Part shown: positions 21,689 to 32,028 of the stretch, one piece after another | Numbering within the stretch: the first letter of the stretch is position 1 | Layout of the letters: each line of letters starts with the position of its first letter | DNA from: Streptomyces sp. NBC_01275 | GTDB taxonomy: Bacteria; Actinomycetota; Actinomycetes; Streptomycetales; Streptomycetaceae | Direction of reading: 5' to 3' | Assembly: GCF_026340655.1 (NCBI RefSeq) | Contig: NZ_JAPEOZ010000001.1 | Coordinates: 6,572,001-6,636,000 of the forward strand | DNA length: 64,000 nt | The notes under the pieces: generated by a model | Told to the model about the DNA's origin: nothing | The model's input: only the letters and a program-made list of their open reading frames with translations | Databases searched by the model: none | Position numbers and translations under genes: made by a program

Positions 21689-22141
21689 GTGTCGATGGTC
21701 CTCGCTCTGACTGTGTGCGGAATCGTCGTGGCCCTGGTGGCGCTGGGGCTGTTCGTCTTCGGTCTGCGCCGCAGACTCATCCAGCGCTCCGGCGGCACCT
21801 TCGACTGTTCGCTGCGCTGGGACGTCCCCGAGAAACCGGACCCCAGCGGCAAGGGCTGGAGCTACGGCGTCGCCCGCTACAACGGCGACCGCATCGAGTG
21901 GTACCGCGTCTTCTCCTACGCCTACCGTCCGCGCCGCGTCCTGGAACGCGCCTCGATCGAGGTGGCCGGCCGCCGCCTCCCCGAGGGCGAGGAGGAGCTG
22001 GCGCTGCTCTCCGACGCGGTGGTCCTCGTCTGTCTGCACCGGGGCACGCGTCTCGAACTCGCGATGAGCGAAGACGCGCTGACCGGTTTCCTCGCGTGGC
22101 TGGAGGCAGCCCCGCCCGGACAGCGAGTGAATGTGGCGTAG
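21689..22141 (+). CDS. DUF2550 family membrane-anchored protein
   Basis: The 150-residue product has one N-terminal transmembrane helix (about 3-25) and then a small domain with FDCSLRW, GWSYGVARYNGDRIEWYRVFS and a C-terminal helix. DUF2550 proteins are actinobacterial and commonly follow the atp operon; the function is unknown. The start is GTG 21689 or ATG 21695; both share a GAGGAGG upstream. Confidence 0.85.
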   Translation: MSMVLALTVCGIVVALVALGLFVFGLRRRLIQRSGGTFDCSLRWDVPEKPDPSGKGWSYGVARYNGDRIEWYRVFSYAYRPRRVLERASIEVAGRRLPEGEEELALLSDAVVLVCLHRGTRLELAMSEDALTGFLAWLEAAPPGQRVNVA

Positions 22142-22146
22142 CCGCA

Positions 22147-22188
22147 TTCACTCTCCCCCGGACGAAGTGCGGTCCGGAGGAGAGTGAA
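22147..22188. terminator. Bidirectional terminator between DUF2550 gene and chiC
   Basis: TTCACTCTCC (22147-22156) pairs with GGAGAGTGAA (22179-22188); inside, CCGGAC pairs with GTCCGG. It lies between two convergent genes. Confidence 0.8.
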
Positions 22189-22212
22189 CATCGCTCAACT
22201 AGCCGAACTGGC

Positions 22213-24036
<1,824 letters not shown>

Positions 24037-24095
24037 CCTGCGCCTCCTCGGGGAGTCGGGGGGCGTGACTGAGCCTTCACACCCACAGTGCCGCG

Positions 24096-24137
24096 AGAAT
24101 AGAAAGGTCTGGACCACGGGTCAATAGGTCTGGACCA
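24096..24137 (-). promoter_or_regulatory. chiC promoter with two 12-base direct repeats
   Basis: On the minus strand, TGGTCCAGACCT occurs at 24137-24126 and again at 24116-24105, a 21-base period. The -35 box TTGACC (24124-24119) lies between them and the -10 box TATTCT (24101-24096) follows at a 17-base spacer. Such repeats are the known induction/repression element of Streptomyces chitinase promoters and resemble DasR sites (TGGTCTAGACCA). Confidence 0.9.
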
Positions 24138-24155
24138 CTGCTCCTGTTTAAACCT

Positions 24156-24797
24156 CTAGACGCCCAACTCCTGTGCCAGAACGGCCGCTTGGACCCGACT
24201 GCGCAGCTCCAGCTTCCCGAGGAGCCGACTGACGTGGGTCTTCACCGTCGCCTCGGCCATGTCGAGACGCTCGGCGATCTCCGCGTTCGACAGCCCCTCC
24301 CCGAGACAGGCCAGCACCTCGCGCTCCCGCCGGGTGAGCGCGTCCAGCACGGCCGGATCGGTCCTCGGCCCCCGCACCGGCCGCGCGGCGAACTCGGCGA
24401 TCAGCCGACGGGTCACCGCAGGGGCGATCATCCCCTCCCCGCCCGCCACAGTACGGACCGCCGCCAGCAGGTCCCGCGCCTCCGTGTGCTTCAGCAGAAA
24501 CCCGGCCGCACCCGCGCGCAGCGCCCCGAACACATACGCGTCGAGATCGAAGGTGGTCAGCACCAGCACATCGGCGAGGCCCTCCTCGACGATCAGCCGG
24601 GTCGCCGACACCCCGTCCAGGCGGGGCATCTGAACGTCCATCAGCACCAGATCCGGCCGCACCTCCCGGGCCAGCGCCACCGCCTGCTCCCCGTCCCCCG
24701 CCTCGCCGACCACCTCGATGTCCGGCGCACTGCCCAGGATCAGGACGAGCCCGGCCCGCACGGCGGACTGGTCCTCGGCGACGACCACACGGATCAC
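24156..24797 (-). CDS. chiR: NarL/LuxR-family response regulator ChiR
   Basis: This 213-residue regulator has a receiver domain (phosphoacceptor Asp54 in LVLMDVQMP, with Lys in FLLKHT) and a C-terminal LuxR-type helix-turn-helix (LTRREREVLACLGEGLSNAEIA). GTG 24797 overlaps the TGA of the kinase gene (GTGA), so the pair is coupled. In S. coelicolor the equivalent regulator activates chiC, which lies next downstream here. Confidence 0.9.
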   Translation of the reverse strand: MIRVVVAEDQSAVRAGLVLILGSAPDIEVVGEAGDGEQAVALAREVRPDLVLMDVQMPRLDGVSATRLIVEEGLADVLVLTTFDLDAYVFGALRAGAAGFLLKHTEARDLLAAVRTVAGGEGMIAPAVTRRLIAEFAARPVRGPRTDPAVLDALTRREREVLACLGEGLSNAEIAERLDMAEATVKTHVSRLLGKLELRSRVQAAVLAQELGV

Positions 24798-25984
24798 GTC
24801 AGATCTCCTTCGGCCAGCGGAAGCTCCGCCCGTACGGTCCACAGCGCGCCCTCGGGCCCGGCCCCGAAGACGCCGCCCAGCAGCGCCACCCGCTCCCGCA
24901 TGCCGACCAGACCGGCCCCGGAACCGGGTGCCCGCGGCCCGTCCCGGTGGCCGTAGGGGCTGCTCACCCGGACGTCGAGCATGCCGTCGCGACGGGCGAG
25001 GCGCACGGTCACCCGGCCCGGGCGGGCGTGCTTGAGGGCGTTGGTCAGGGACTCCTGCACGATCCGGTAGACCGCGAGTTCGACGGGCGCGGGGACCCGG
25101 TCGACCCCGGTGCCGAGGGTGTCGAGACTGACGTCCAGACCGTTGGCGCGGGCGCCGTCGACCAGTGCGGGGAGGCCGTCGAGGGTGGGGGTCGCGGCGG
25201 GCTCCCGCTCCCCGCTGCCGTCGCGCAGGATGCCGATCAGCCGGCGCATCTCCGAGAGTCCCTCGACGCTGTTCTCCCGGATGGTCCTGAGCGCCTGCCG
25301 CGAGGTCGCCGGATCGTCGATGGACAGCGCGGCCGTGGAGTGAATGGCGATCGCCGACAGATGGTTGGCGACCATGTCGTGCAACTCCCGTGCCATCCGC
25401 GCCCGTTCGGCGACGACCGCCTGCGCGCGGTCCACCTCGGCCAGCAGCGCGGTCTGTTCGGCGCGCAGTCGGGCGGCCTCGGCGGCGTCACGGTGGTTGC
25501 GCACGATCCAGCCGGTGGCGGCGGGGCCGTACGCCACGATGCCGACGACCACGCCGATCAGCAGCGCCTCCGGCTCACGCCACACCGCGAACGGCGCCAG
25601 CGTCCCGGCCACCGTGAGCAGCCCGGTGATCCACTGGATGCGGCGGGCCGAGGCGAGCGGGCCGTACACGACGGCCGCGTACATCAGGTCGGTGAACATC
25701 AGGACCGTGGCCAGGTTGCCCTCGGTGAAGGTGTCCAGGACGACCGCGGCCGTACCCGTCAGCAGGGCCGTGCGCGGCGCGGACCGGCGCAGCAGCTCAC
25801 AGCCTGCCGTCACCCAGAGCGCCGCCAGGATCGGCCAGGGGCCGTCGAGGAGCACGATCGGCTCGTCGGCCGGCCGGGTGCCGAGCCCGATGCCCACCAG
25901 CAGCAGCCCGCCGAGCAGCCCGCCGGTCGCGACGTACACGTCGAAGCGGTGCGGGCGGGGGAGGGTGACGGCCATGCCCTCCAT
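24794..25984 (-). CDS. chiS: Sensor histidine kinase ChiS
   Basis: The protein is about 396 residues, with five or six N-terminal transmembrane segments but no obvious extracellular sensor domain. A HisKA_3 dimerisation domain follows (phosphoacceptor His202 in ARELHDMVANHL), then an HATPase domain (ESLTNALKHA, GAGLVGMRERVALLGG). The start is uncertain: ATG 25984 was chosen from a GGGG at suitable spacing, with 25975 as an alternative. It is the partner of ChiR. Confidence 0.85.
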   Translation of the reverse strand: MEGMAVTLPRPHRFDVYVATGGLLGGLLLVGIGLGTRPADEPIVLLDGPWPILAALWVTAGCELLRRSAPRTALLTGTAAVVLDTFTEGNLATVLMFTDLMYAAVVYGPLASARRIQWITGLLTVAGTLAPFAVWREPEALLIGVVVGIVAYGPAATGWIVRNHRDAAEAARLRAEQTALLAEVDRAQAVVAERARMARELHDMVANHLSAIAIHSTAALSIDDPATSRQALRTIRENSVEGLSEMRRLIGILRDGSGEREPAATPTLDGLPALVDGARANGLDVSLDTLGTGVDRVPAPVELAVYRIVQESLTNALKHARPGRVTVRLARRDGMLDVRVSSPYGHRDGPRAPGSGAGLVGMRERVALLGGVFGAGPEGALWTVRAELPLAEGDLT

Positions 25985-26138
25985 CCAACACGCCCCGCGC
26001 ACGGTCCGCCTGCTCCCCGGGTACGGTCCCGAACTGCATCTTTCGATGTACCGCGACGTACGGGGACTTCGTCATCGCCGACGACGAGACGCGCCGCGCG
26101 GCACGGGAGCCTGGGAGGGTGAGCGAGAGGAGCGAACC

Positions 26139-26720
26139 GTGATCGTCGGACTGATCGTCGCCTGCGAGGTGGCCTTCTGGGTGCTGCTGGCCGCCGGACT
26201 GGCCTTCCGGTACGTCTTCCGGATGCCGCGGCTGGGCCTCGCCCTGCTGCTGTGCGAGCCGCTGCTGGAGGTCGTGCTGTTCGCGGTCACCGCGATCGAC
26301 CTCAGGAACGGCGCGGAGCCCGACTGGCGGCACGGTCTCGCGGCCGTCTACATCGGCTTCACCGTGGGCCTCGGCCACTCCACCGTCAGGTGGGCCGACG
26401 CCCGGGTCGCCCACCGCTTCGCCGGCGGGCCGCCGCCCGTCGGGCCCCCGAAGTACGGCACGGCCCGCGCCGTCCACGAGTGGAAGGTCGCGGGCCGCTG
26501 GATCCTCGCCGCGCTCGTCGCCCTCGCCCTGCTCCAGGCGGCCGCCTGGTACGTCGGCGGCGCAGGAGACGTCAGCTCGCTGCGCGCCTGGCAGCAGCGC
26601 ATGCTGTGGGTGATGGGGATCAACGTCGTGATCGCCGCGAGCTACACCCTGTTCCCGAAGCGGGATTCCGAGCGAGGCAGGAAGCAGGAGCCGGAGCGGG
26701 AACAGGCCAAGATGCGTTAG
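26139..26720 (+). CDS. Integral membrane protein of unknown function
   Basis: The 193-residue product starts at GTG 26139 behind GAGAGGAG. Five hydrophobic segments are visible (about 1-25, 33-55, 65-85, 118-140, 155-175), and the C-terminal tail is charged (RDSERGRKQEPEREQ). I do not recognise the family. It is divergent from chiS, and its stop codon abuts a duplicated fragment of the adenosyltransferase gene. Confidence 0.8.
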   Translation: MIVGLIVACEVAFWVLLAAGLAFRYVFRMPRLGLALLLCEPLLEVVLFAVTAIDLRNGAEPDWRHGLAAVYIGFTVGLGHSTVRWADARVAHRFAGGPPPVGPPKYGTARAVHEWKVAGRWILAALVALALLQAAAWYVGGAGDVSSLRAWQQRMLWVMGINVVIAASYTLFPKRDSERGRKQEPEREQAKMR

Positions 26721-26784
26721 CGCTCGCCGCTCGGGGACCCACAGGACGTCGCCGACCGCCTTGTTCGCCGTGCGGGCCGCAATG
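26719..26784. pseudogene. Duplicated 3' tail of the adenosyltransferase gene (minus-strand sense)
   Basis: These 66 bases repeat 26838-26902 with about five differences, including a one-base indel near the stop codon. Read on the minus strand they encode RTANKAVGDVLWVP and then shift frame. No start codon or upstream part is present, so this is a remnant. Confidence 0.85.
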
Positions 26785-26795
26785 CTGTGCCGTCC

Positions 26796-26816
26796 GGGGG
26801 CGACCCCCGGGCCCCC
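26796..26816. repeat. GC element copy C (G5-CGA-C5-GGG-C5)
   Basis: This lies between the two copies of the adenosyltransferase tail. It has the same layout as copies at 8195 and 17009. Confidence 0.7.
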
Positions 26817-26835
26817 GGCGGGAGGGTGGTCGTCG

Positions 26836-27408
26836 TCAGCGTTCGCCGCCGGGGACCCACAGGACGTCCCCGACCGCCTTGTTCGCCGTGCGGGCCAGAA
26901 TGAACAGCAGGTCCGAGAGCCGGTTGAGGTAGGTCGCCGTGAGGGGGTTCATCGTCTCGCCGTGCGCCTCCAGCGCCGCCCAGGTGGAGCGTTCGGCCCG
27001 GCGGACGACCGTGCAGGCCTGGTGGAGCAGGGCCGCGCCCGGGGTGCCGCCGGGGAGGATGAACGACCGCAGCTTCTCCAGGCGCTCGTTGAAGCGGTCG
27101 CAGTCCGCCTCCAGCCGGTCGACGTAGAACTGCTCGACCCGCAGCGGCGGGAACTCCGGGTTCTGCACCACGGGCGCCGACAGGTCCGCGCCCACGTCGA
27201 ACAGGTCGTTCTGCACCCGGGTCAGGACCTTGACGATCTCCTCGTCCAGCGCGCCCAGCGCGAGGGCCGTGCCGAGCACCGCGTTCGCCTCGTTGGCGTC
27301 GGCGTACGCGGCGATCCGGAGGTCGGTCTTGGCGACCCGGCTCATGTCGCCTAGAGCGGTGGTGCCCTGGTCGCCGGTCCTGGTGTAGATGCGCGTCAGA
27401 TTGACCAT
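26836..27408 (-). CDS. Cob(I)yrinic acid a,c-diamide/cobalamin adenosyltransferase, PduO type
   Basis: The 190-residue enzyme transfers the adenosyl group of ATP to cob(I)alamin, making adenosylcobalamin. PduO-type features are the N-terminal IYTRTGDQGTT (ATP site), the RxxxRRAER motif (VVRRAERSTW) and YLNRLSDLLFILAR near the end. Adenosylcobalamin is the cofactor of the mutase encoded at 56635, and MeaB at 45611 protects it. The last 22 or so codons are duplicated downstream. Confidence 0.93.
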   Translation of the reverse strand: MVNLTRIYTRTGDQGTTALGDMSRVAKTDLRIAAYADANEANAVLGTALALGALDEEIVKVLTRVQNDLFDVGADLSAPVVQNPEFPPLRVEQFYVDRLEADCDRFNERLEKLRSFILPGGTPGAALLHQACTVVRRAERSTWAALEAHGETMNPLTATYLNRLSDLLFILARTANKAVGDVLWVPGGER

Positions 27409-27804
27409 GCGGCCAATCTAGACCTTCAGGGTGGGGTCAATCGGGGTGAAAGCGGACGTAATTGAGGACGTGACCGGTGTCTCACCCCCTGAGACGTGAA
27501 ACGCGTTACTAAGCGGTCACACACCGCCTCGGGCCCGCTAGTGTCCCGGCCAGAGTCAGGCGGAGGGTACCGCGAACGATGCGCCGGATGGTTGACGCCG
27601 GTGACATCGGACGCCTGAGCGGGCAGGGCTTTTCCAGGCGCTGAAACCGCACAGGTCCCAGTGGCCTCACCCCTGCGGGTGAATTCGGTATCGGTTCGCT
27701 CACAGACGGCAACCTCCGGCCGTGTCATGCAGTCAGAGGATGCAACACCCGGACAACCGGACACACAGCGCGGAGCACGAGACACGCACGCCTAGGGGAG
27801 CGCT
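27409..27804. other. Divergent intergenic region
   Basis: The 396-base gap between the adenosyltransferase and STAS genes has moderately lower GC and must hold both promoters. I found no clear -10/-35 pair, no B12 riboswitch-like B12 box, and no convincing small gene. Confidence 0.4.
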
Positions 27805-28128
27805 ATGCACATCAGGGGCGACCACGCCGAGCTGGTCGTCGGGGGCCGCCTCGACGTCCGCAGCGCGGCGGACGCCCGTACGGTCCTGCACACGGCCGTC
27901 GACGACGGAGCCGGCGACCTGGTGCTCGACCTGTCCGAGCTGGACTCCTGGGACGCCACCGGACTCGGCGTCATCATGGGCGTCCACCGGCGGGCCGGCC
28001 GCTGCGGCCGCCGCCTGGTGCTGCGCGACGTACCGCCGCAGATGCAACGCCTGCTGGTGGCCACCCGGCTGCACCGGATCCTGGCGATCGAGGGCGGCAT
28101 CGGAGTGGAATCCCTCCCTCGGGTCTGA
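27805..28128 (+). CDS. STAS-domain anti-sigma factor antagonist
   Basis: This is a 107-residue single STAS domain. The segment LDSWDATGLGVIMG corresponds to the phosphorylation loop of SpoIIAA/BldG, with Thr52 at the usual Ser position; Thr can also be a phosphoacceptor in this family. Such proteins release sigma factors from kinase-type anti-sigma factors, but no anti-sigma or sigma gene lies next to it. ATG 27805 follows GGGGAG. The next gene encodes a large STAND-like ATPase. Confidence 0.88.
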   Translation: MHIRGDHAELVVGGRLDVRSAADARTVLHTAVDDGAGDLVLDLSELDSWDATGLGVIMGVHRRAGRCGRRLVLRDVPPQMQRLLVATRLHRILAIEGGIGVESLPRV

Positions 28129-28371
28129 GGCGACGACCTGCGACCTGCGACGAAACGTTCCACGGGGGCACGGTGCGCGCAATCCTCACCGGACTGTGAC
28201 GTCTCGGGCGGCGCGGCACCCCGGGCTGTCGTAGATACTGTGCGAAGGTTTACGGTTCGTCTGCCCGCCGCCCGCAGCCCTCGAGCGGGCACCGGACCAG
28301 AAGCGACAGCGCAGTGTGCAGCACGGCCGGGAGGGGCTACCGCCACACGACGCTTTTGGGGGGCTTGACCT

Positions 28372-30936
28372 ATGGACCCGAACGCCCGGGGACCCGAGGA
28401 GTACGGCCATGACGGCGACGGCGGCAACGCGCCGCGCCCGCGCCCGTCCAGGGACCCCCTCACCCCCGACTTCGGACAGCACACGCCGGCTCTGGCCCGC
28501 ACGGTGCGACTCGTCGCCGGCGATCATCTGCTCACGGTCAACCCCGTCGACGGCAGCGAGATCGAGCTCTGCCCGCCCACCCAGCGGCCCGAGAGCCCCG
28601 CCAAGCGCACGCCCGAGCAGCGGGCCGAGGCCGAGCGCGCCGCCCGCCCGCCGTCCCCCGCCGGACCCGGCCGCCGCACGCCCCCGCTGCTGGGCCGCCA
28701 GGACGAGCGCGAACAGCTCGTCCGGCTCCTCGCCCGCGGCCGCTCCGTCCGCCTCACCGGCCCCGCCGGATCCGGCCGCACCAGCCTCCTCGACCTCGTC
28801 GCCGAGGACTGCGAGGACCTCGCCCCCGACGGCGTCGTCCGCCTCACCGGCTTCCGCCGCACCACGGCCGACCTGCTGCACGCCCTCTTCCACGCCGTCT
28901 ACGACGCCGACCTGCACCGCCCCGCCGACGAGGAGCTGGCGGCCCTGGTCCGAGAGATCGGCGCGGTCGTCGTCGTCGACGACCTCGACCTCGGCGGCGC
29001 CGCCCTCGACGTCCTGCTGGACGCGACGCCCGAGTGCGCCTTCCTGCTCGGCGCGACCCCCGACACCCCGTCGCCCTCCGCCGACTCCGCCGTCGAGGAG
29101 GTCGTCCTCACCGGACTGGAGCGCGCGGGCGGCGTCGAGGTCATCGAACGCGTCGTCGACCGCTCCCTCACCGAGGAGGAGGCCAACTGGGCCGGCGACC
29201 TCTGGTTCGAGTCCGAGGGCCTGCCGCTGAGGTTCGTCCAGGCCGGCGCCCTGCTGCTGCAGCGCGACCGACTGCGCGCCGACGCCGACGCGGTCGACGA
29301 GTTCGGCGTCTTCGAGGACGCCCGCCCCTTCACCGCACCGGCCGCCGCCGGAGCCGGCGAGGCCGAGGAGATACCCCTGCCCTCGCTCGGCGAGGCCGCC
29401 GCGCCCGCCCCGCTGCTCGCCGCCCGCCTCAGCGCCTCGGCCCGCGCCACCCTGCGCTTCGCCGTCGCCCTCGACGGCGAGGTCCCGCACCAGGCCCATC
29501 TGCCCGCCCTGGTCGGCGACACCCACGCCGACGCGGCCCTCGGCGAGCTCGTCGACTGCGGGCTCGTCTCCCCGGTCGGCGCCCGCTACCGGCTCGCCGC
29601 GGGCGTCCAGACCCAGCTGGCGGCCGCCGGATACGGCGACGACGCCGAGGCCCGCGTCCAGTCCGCCGCCCAGCACTACGCCTGGTGGGCCGGACACCCC
29701 TCGGTCACCCCCGACCGGGTCTCCGCGGAGGCCGACGCGATCCTCGCCGCCCTGGCGGTCATCGTCCCGGCCACGACCCCGTCCACCGAGAACTCAGGCG
29801 GCTCCGGAAAGCCCGGGAACCCGGGGAACCTCGGGAGCGGAGAGAACGCCGAGGACACGGGGAGCCTCTCCGTCCAGCTGGCCCGCACCGCCGCGCCCGC
29901 GTTCGCCGGGGGACTGCACTGGAGCGCCTGGGAGACCGCCCTGCACGAGGGCGCGGAGGCCTCCCGGCTCGCCGGGGAGACCGCCGACCGGGCCTACTTC
30001 CACCACGAACTGGGCGTCCTCGCGCTCTGCGCCGGCGATCTCGACCGGGCCCGCTCCGAGCTGGAGGCCTCCCTCGACCTGCGCGCCGCCCTCGCCGACA
30101 AGCGGGGCGCCATCGCGGGCCGCCGCGCCCTCGCGCTGGTCGCCGACGCTTCGGGCGACGTGCCCGGACCGGCCGAGGCGACGGCCGGCGAGGAGGTGCC
30201 CGAGGCCCGCCACGAGGAGTCGGCGTCGCCGCCGCGCGGCATCACCGCGGCGCTGCCGACGTTCGCGCCGGACGCCGAGACCGTCGTCGCCGCCCGGCCC
30301 GTAGCCCCGGCGGCCCACCACGGCCGGGGCGGCATCCGAGGCTTCGCCCGGCGCAACCTCGTCGCCGTCGGCGCGGGCGCGCTCCTCGTCGCCGTGCTCG
30401 GCACCGTGGTGACCCTCGGCGCGACCTCCAACAACGACGCCAACGACCCCTCCGACCGGGTCAACGTCAACCCCTCCGCCAGCACCGGCCTCGACGACGG
30501 CGAGCTGGGCGCGGCCACCCCGGGCGCGGACACCGGCACCGGCGGCGCGGGCGGCACGACCAGCAGCCCCACGGATCCGGGTCCGGACGGGACGATGGGC
30601 ACGTCGGACGACCCGACCCCGACGGCCTCTGCGACGCCGACGCAGGGGGCGAGCAGTTCGCCCACGTCGGGGAGCGGGGGGACGTCTCCGACGCCGACGC
30701 CGTCGTCGTCCGGCACGAGCTCGCACTCGCCGTCGCCGTCGCCGACCACGTCGCCCACCTCGGGCTCCGGCTCGGGCTCGCCGTCGCCCTCGGCATCCCC
30801 GTCCGGCACGTCCCCGACCCCCTCCGGCACCTCGACCTCGGCCAGCGGCCCCACGACCTCCAGCCCCGCCAGCTCGATCAGCTCCTCCCAGAGCACCGGC
30901 GCGGGCACACAGGGCACGCCGGACCAGGTGATCTGA
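28372..30936 (+). CDS. Membrane-tethered AAA/STAND-like ATPase with Ser/Pro/Thr-rich outer tail
   Basis: This is an 854-residue protein. An N-terminal disordered region precedes an NTPase domain (about 105-330). The P-loop GPAGSGRTS has Arg136 where Lys is expected; Walker B is AVVVVDDLD. A winged-helix-like and TPR-like part follows (about 360-600, with HHELGVLALCAGDLDRARSEL resembling one TPR). One transmembrane helix lies at about 663-685. The last 170 residues are Ser/Thr/Pro/Gly-rich and probably extracytoplasmic. The organisation resembles STAND signalling ATPases; a transmembrane signalling role is inference. A ribosome-binding site is weak (GGGGGG, 10 bases before ATG). Confidence 0.8.
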   Translation: MDPNARGPEEYGHDGDGGNAPRPRPSRDPLTPDFGQHTPALARTVRLVAGDHLLTVNPVDGSEIELCPPTQRPESPAKRTPEQRAEAERAARPPSPAGPGRRTPPLLGRQDEREQLVRLLARGRSVRLTGPAGSGRTSLLDLVAEDCEDLAPDGVVRLTGFRRTTADLLHALFHAVYDADLHRPADEELAALVREIGAVVVVDDLDLGGAALDVLLDATPECAFLLGATPDTPSPSADSAVEEVVLTGLERAGGVEVIERVVDRSLTEEEANWAGDLWFESEGLPLRFVQAGALLLQRDRLRADADAVDEFGVFEDARPFTAPAAAGAGEAEEIPLPSLGEAAAPAPLLAARLSASARATLRFAVALDGEVPHQAHLPALVGDTHADAALGELVDCGLVSPVGARYRLAAGVQTQLAAAGYGDDAEARVQSAAQHYAWWAGHPSVTPDRVSAEADAILAALAVIVPATTPSTENSGGSGKPGNPGNLGSGENAEDTGSLSVQLARTAAPAFAGGLHWSAWETALHEGAEASRLAGETADRAYFHHELGVLALCAGDLDRARSELEASLDLRAALADKRGAIAGRRALALVADASGDVPGPAEATAGEEVPEARHEESASPPRGITAALPTFAPDAETVVAARPVAPAAHHGRGGIRGFARRNLVAVGAGALLVAVLGTVVTLGATSNNDANDPSDRVNVNPSASTGLDDGELGAATPGADTGTGGAGGTTSSPTDPGPDGTMGTSDDPTPTASATPTQGASSSPTSGSGGTSPTPTPSSSGTSSHSPSPSPTTSPTSGSGSGSPSPSASPSGTSPTPSGTSTSASGPTTSSPASSISSSQSTGAGTQGTPDQVI

Positions 30937-30950
30937 GCCCCGAACAGCAC

Positions 30951-30987
30951 GAAGGGCCGGGTTCCCGTCACAGGAACCCGGCCCTTC
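30951..30987. terminator. Bidirectional terminator between ATPase gene and nucS
   Basis: GAAGGGCCGGGTTCC (30951-30965) pairs perfectly over 15 bases with GGAACCCGGCCCTTC (30973-30987), between convergent genes. Confidence 0.88.
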
Positions 30988-30995
30988 GTCGTCGT

Positions 30996-31031
30996 ACAGC
31001 CGTCGAACAGCCGTCGAAAACAGCCGTCGAA
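30996..31031. repeat. Three tandem copies of ACAGCCGTCGAA
   Basis: Copies are at 30996-31007, 31007-31018 and 31020-31031, just after the terminator and before the nucS stop codon. Confidence 0.85.
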
Positions 31032-31044
31032 CGGTCCCCTCGGT

Positions 31045-31716
31045 TCAGAACAGCCGCAGCTTGTCGTCCTCGATGCCGCGCATCGCGTCGTAGTCCAGGA
31101 CCTGGCAGCCGATGCCGCGGTCGGTGGCGAGGACGCGGGCCTGGGGCTTGATCTCCTGGGCGGCGAAGACGCCGCGGACCGGGGAGAGGTGGGGATCGCG
31201 GTTCAACAGCTCCAGGTAGCGCGTGAGTTGCTCCACGCCGTCGATCTCGCCGCGCCGCTTGATCTCCACCGCGACGGTCTGTCCGGCCGCGTCCCGGCAC
31301 AGGATGTCCACGGGGCCGATGGCGGTCATGTACTCGCGGCGGATGAGGGTGTAGCCCTCGCCGAGGATCTCGATGCGGTCGGCGAGCAGCTCCTGGAGGT
31401 GCGCTTCCACGCCGTCCTTGATCAGGCCGGGATCGACGCCGAGTTCGTGCGACGAATCGTGGAGGATCTCCTCCATCGTGATGATGAGCTTCTCGCCCGC
31501 TTTGTTGACGACGGTCCAGACGCCGTCCTCGTCGCCCGTTCCCTCCTTCAGGGTGCAGGGCGGCGACATCCAGTTCAGGGGCTTGTAGGCCCGGTCGTCC
31601 GCGTGGATCGAGACGCTGCCGTCCGCCTTCACCAGGATGAGACGGGGGGCGGAGGGCAGGTGGGCGGTGAGCCGGCCGGCATAGTCGACGGAGCACCGGG
31701 CGATGACGAGACGCAT
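31045..31716 (-). CDS. nucS: Endonuclease NucS (EndoMS), mismatch repair
   Basis: The 223-residue enzyme cuts both strands at mismatches in the MutS/MutL-independent actinobacterial and archaeal mismatch repair pathway. The N-terminal DNA-binding/dimerisation domain is followed by a RecB-like nuclease core with Asp137 (GPVDILC), Glu151 and Lys153 (VAVEIKRRG) and Gln163. The C-terminal residues LRLF resemble the beta-clamp interaction tail. ATG 31716 has no Shine-Dalgarno; a -10-like TAGCGT eight bases upstream suggests a nearly leaderless mRNA. Confidence 0.94.
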   Translation of the reverse strand: MRLVIARCSVDYAGRLTAHLPSAPRLILVKADGSVSIHADDRAYKPLNWMSPPCTLKEGTGDEDGVWTVVNKAGEKLIITMEEILHDSSHELGVDPGLIKDGVEAHLQELLADRIEILGEGYTLIRREYMTAIGPVDILCRDAAGQTVAVEIKRRGEIDGVEQLTRYLELLNRDPHLSPVRGVFAAQEIKPQARVLATDRGIGCQVLDYDAMRGIEDDKLRLF

Positions 31717-32028
31717 GGGGCGCAACGCTATCCGACGCCCCACAGTGCACGCGATTCGCCCGCCCGTCTCCCCACCACCACCCTCAACCGAGGCCCCTTC
31801 TGGCCCGCCCCTTTTGATCAGGAAAACGGGAGTTCCGCCGTGGCCGATTGTGTGCCTACTACGAGTTCCCTATGTGCCCATTCTCCTGGTGCCGTCACGG
31901 TCCGTTGCCTACCGTAGTGAACGGGAGGTCGCGGCGCGTGTACTCAGCGTGTCCGGCATTTCGGCATGCCGAACTCCCTTTCCCTGTCCGGCAACCCCTG
32001 TTGTTCCGGGGGTGCGAGAGGAGAACCC
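31717..32028. promoter_or_regulatory. Divergent promoter region with a 14-base palindrome
   Basis: The 312-base gap between nucS and the SCO5389-family gene is lower in GC than its surroundings. TTCGGCATGCCGAA (31960-31973) is a perfect palindrome about 55 bases before the ATG at 32029 and may be an operator. No gene is seen. Confidence 0.5.
31725..31730 (-). promoter_or_regulatory. Candidate nucS -10 box (leaderless type)
   Basis: TAGCGT on the minus strand ends eight bases before the nucS ATG, so transcription would begin within one or two bases of the start codon. Confidence 0.45.

Noticed and set aside
27409..27804. Possible B12 riboswitch upstream of the adenosyltransferase gene
   Set aside because: No B12-box-like conserved sequence or suitable multi-stem fold was found on the minus strand.
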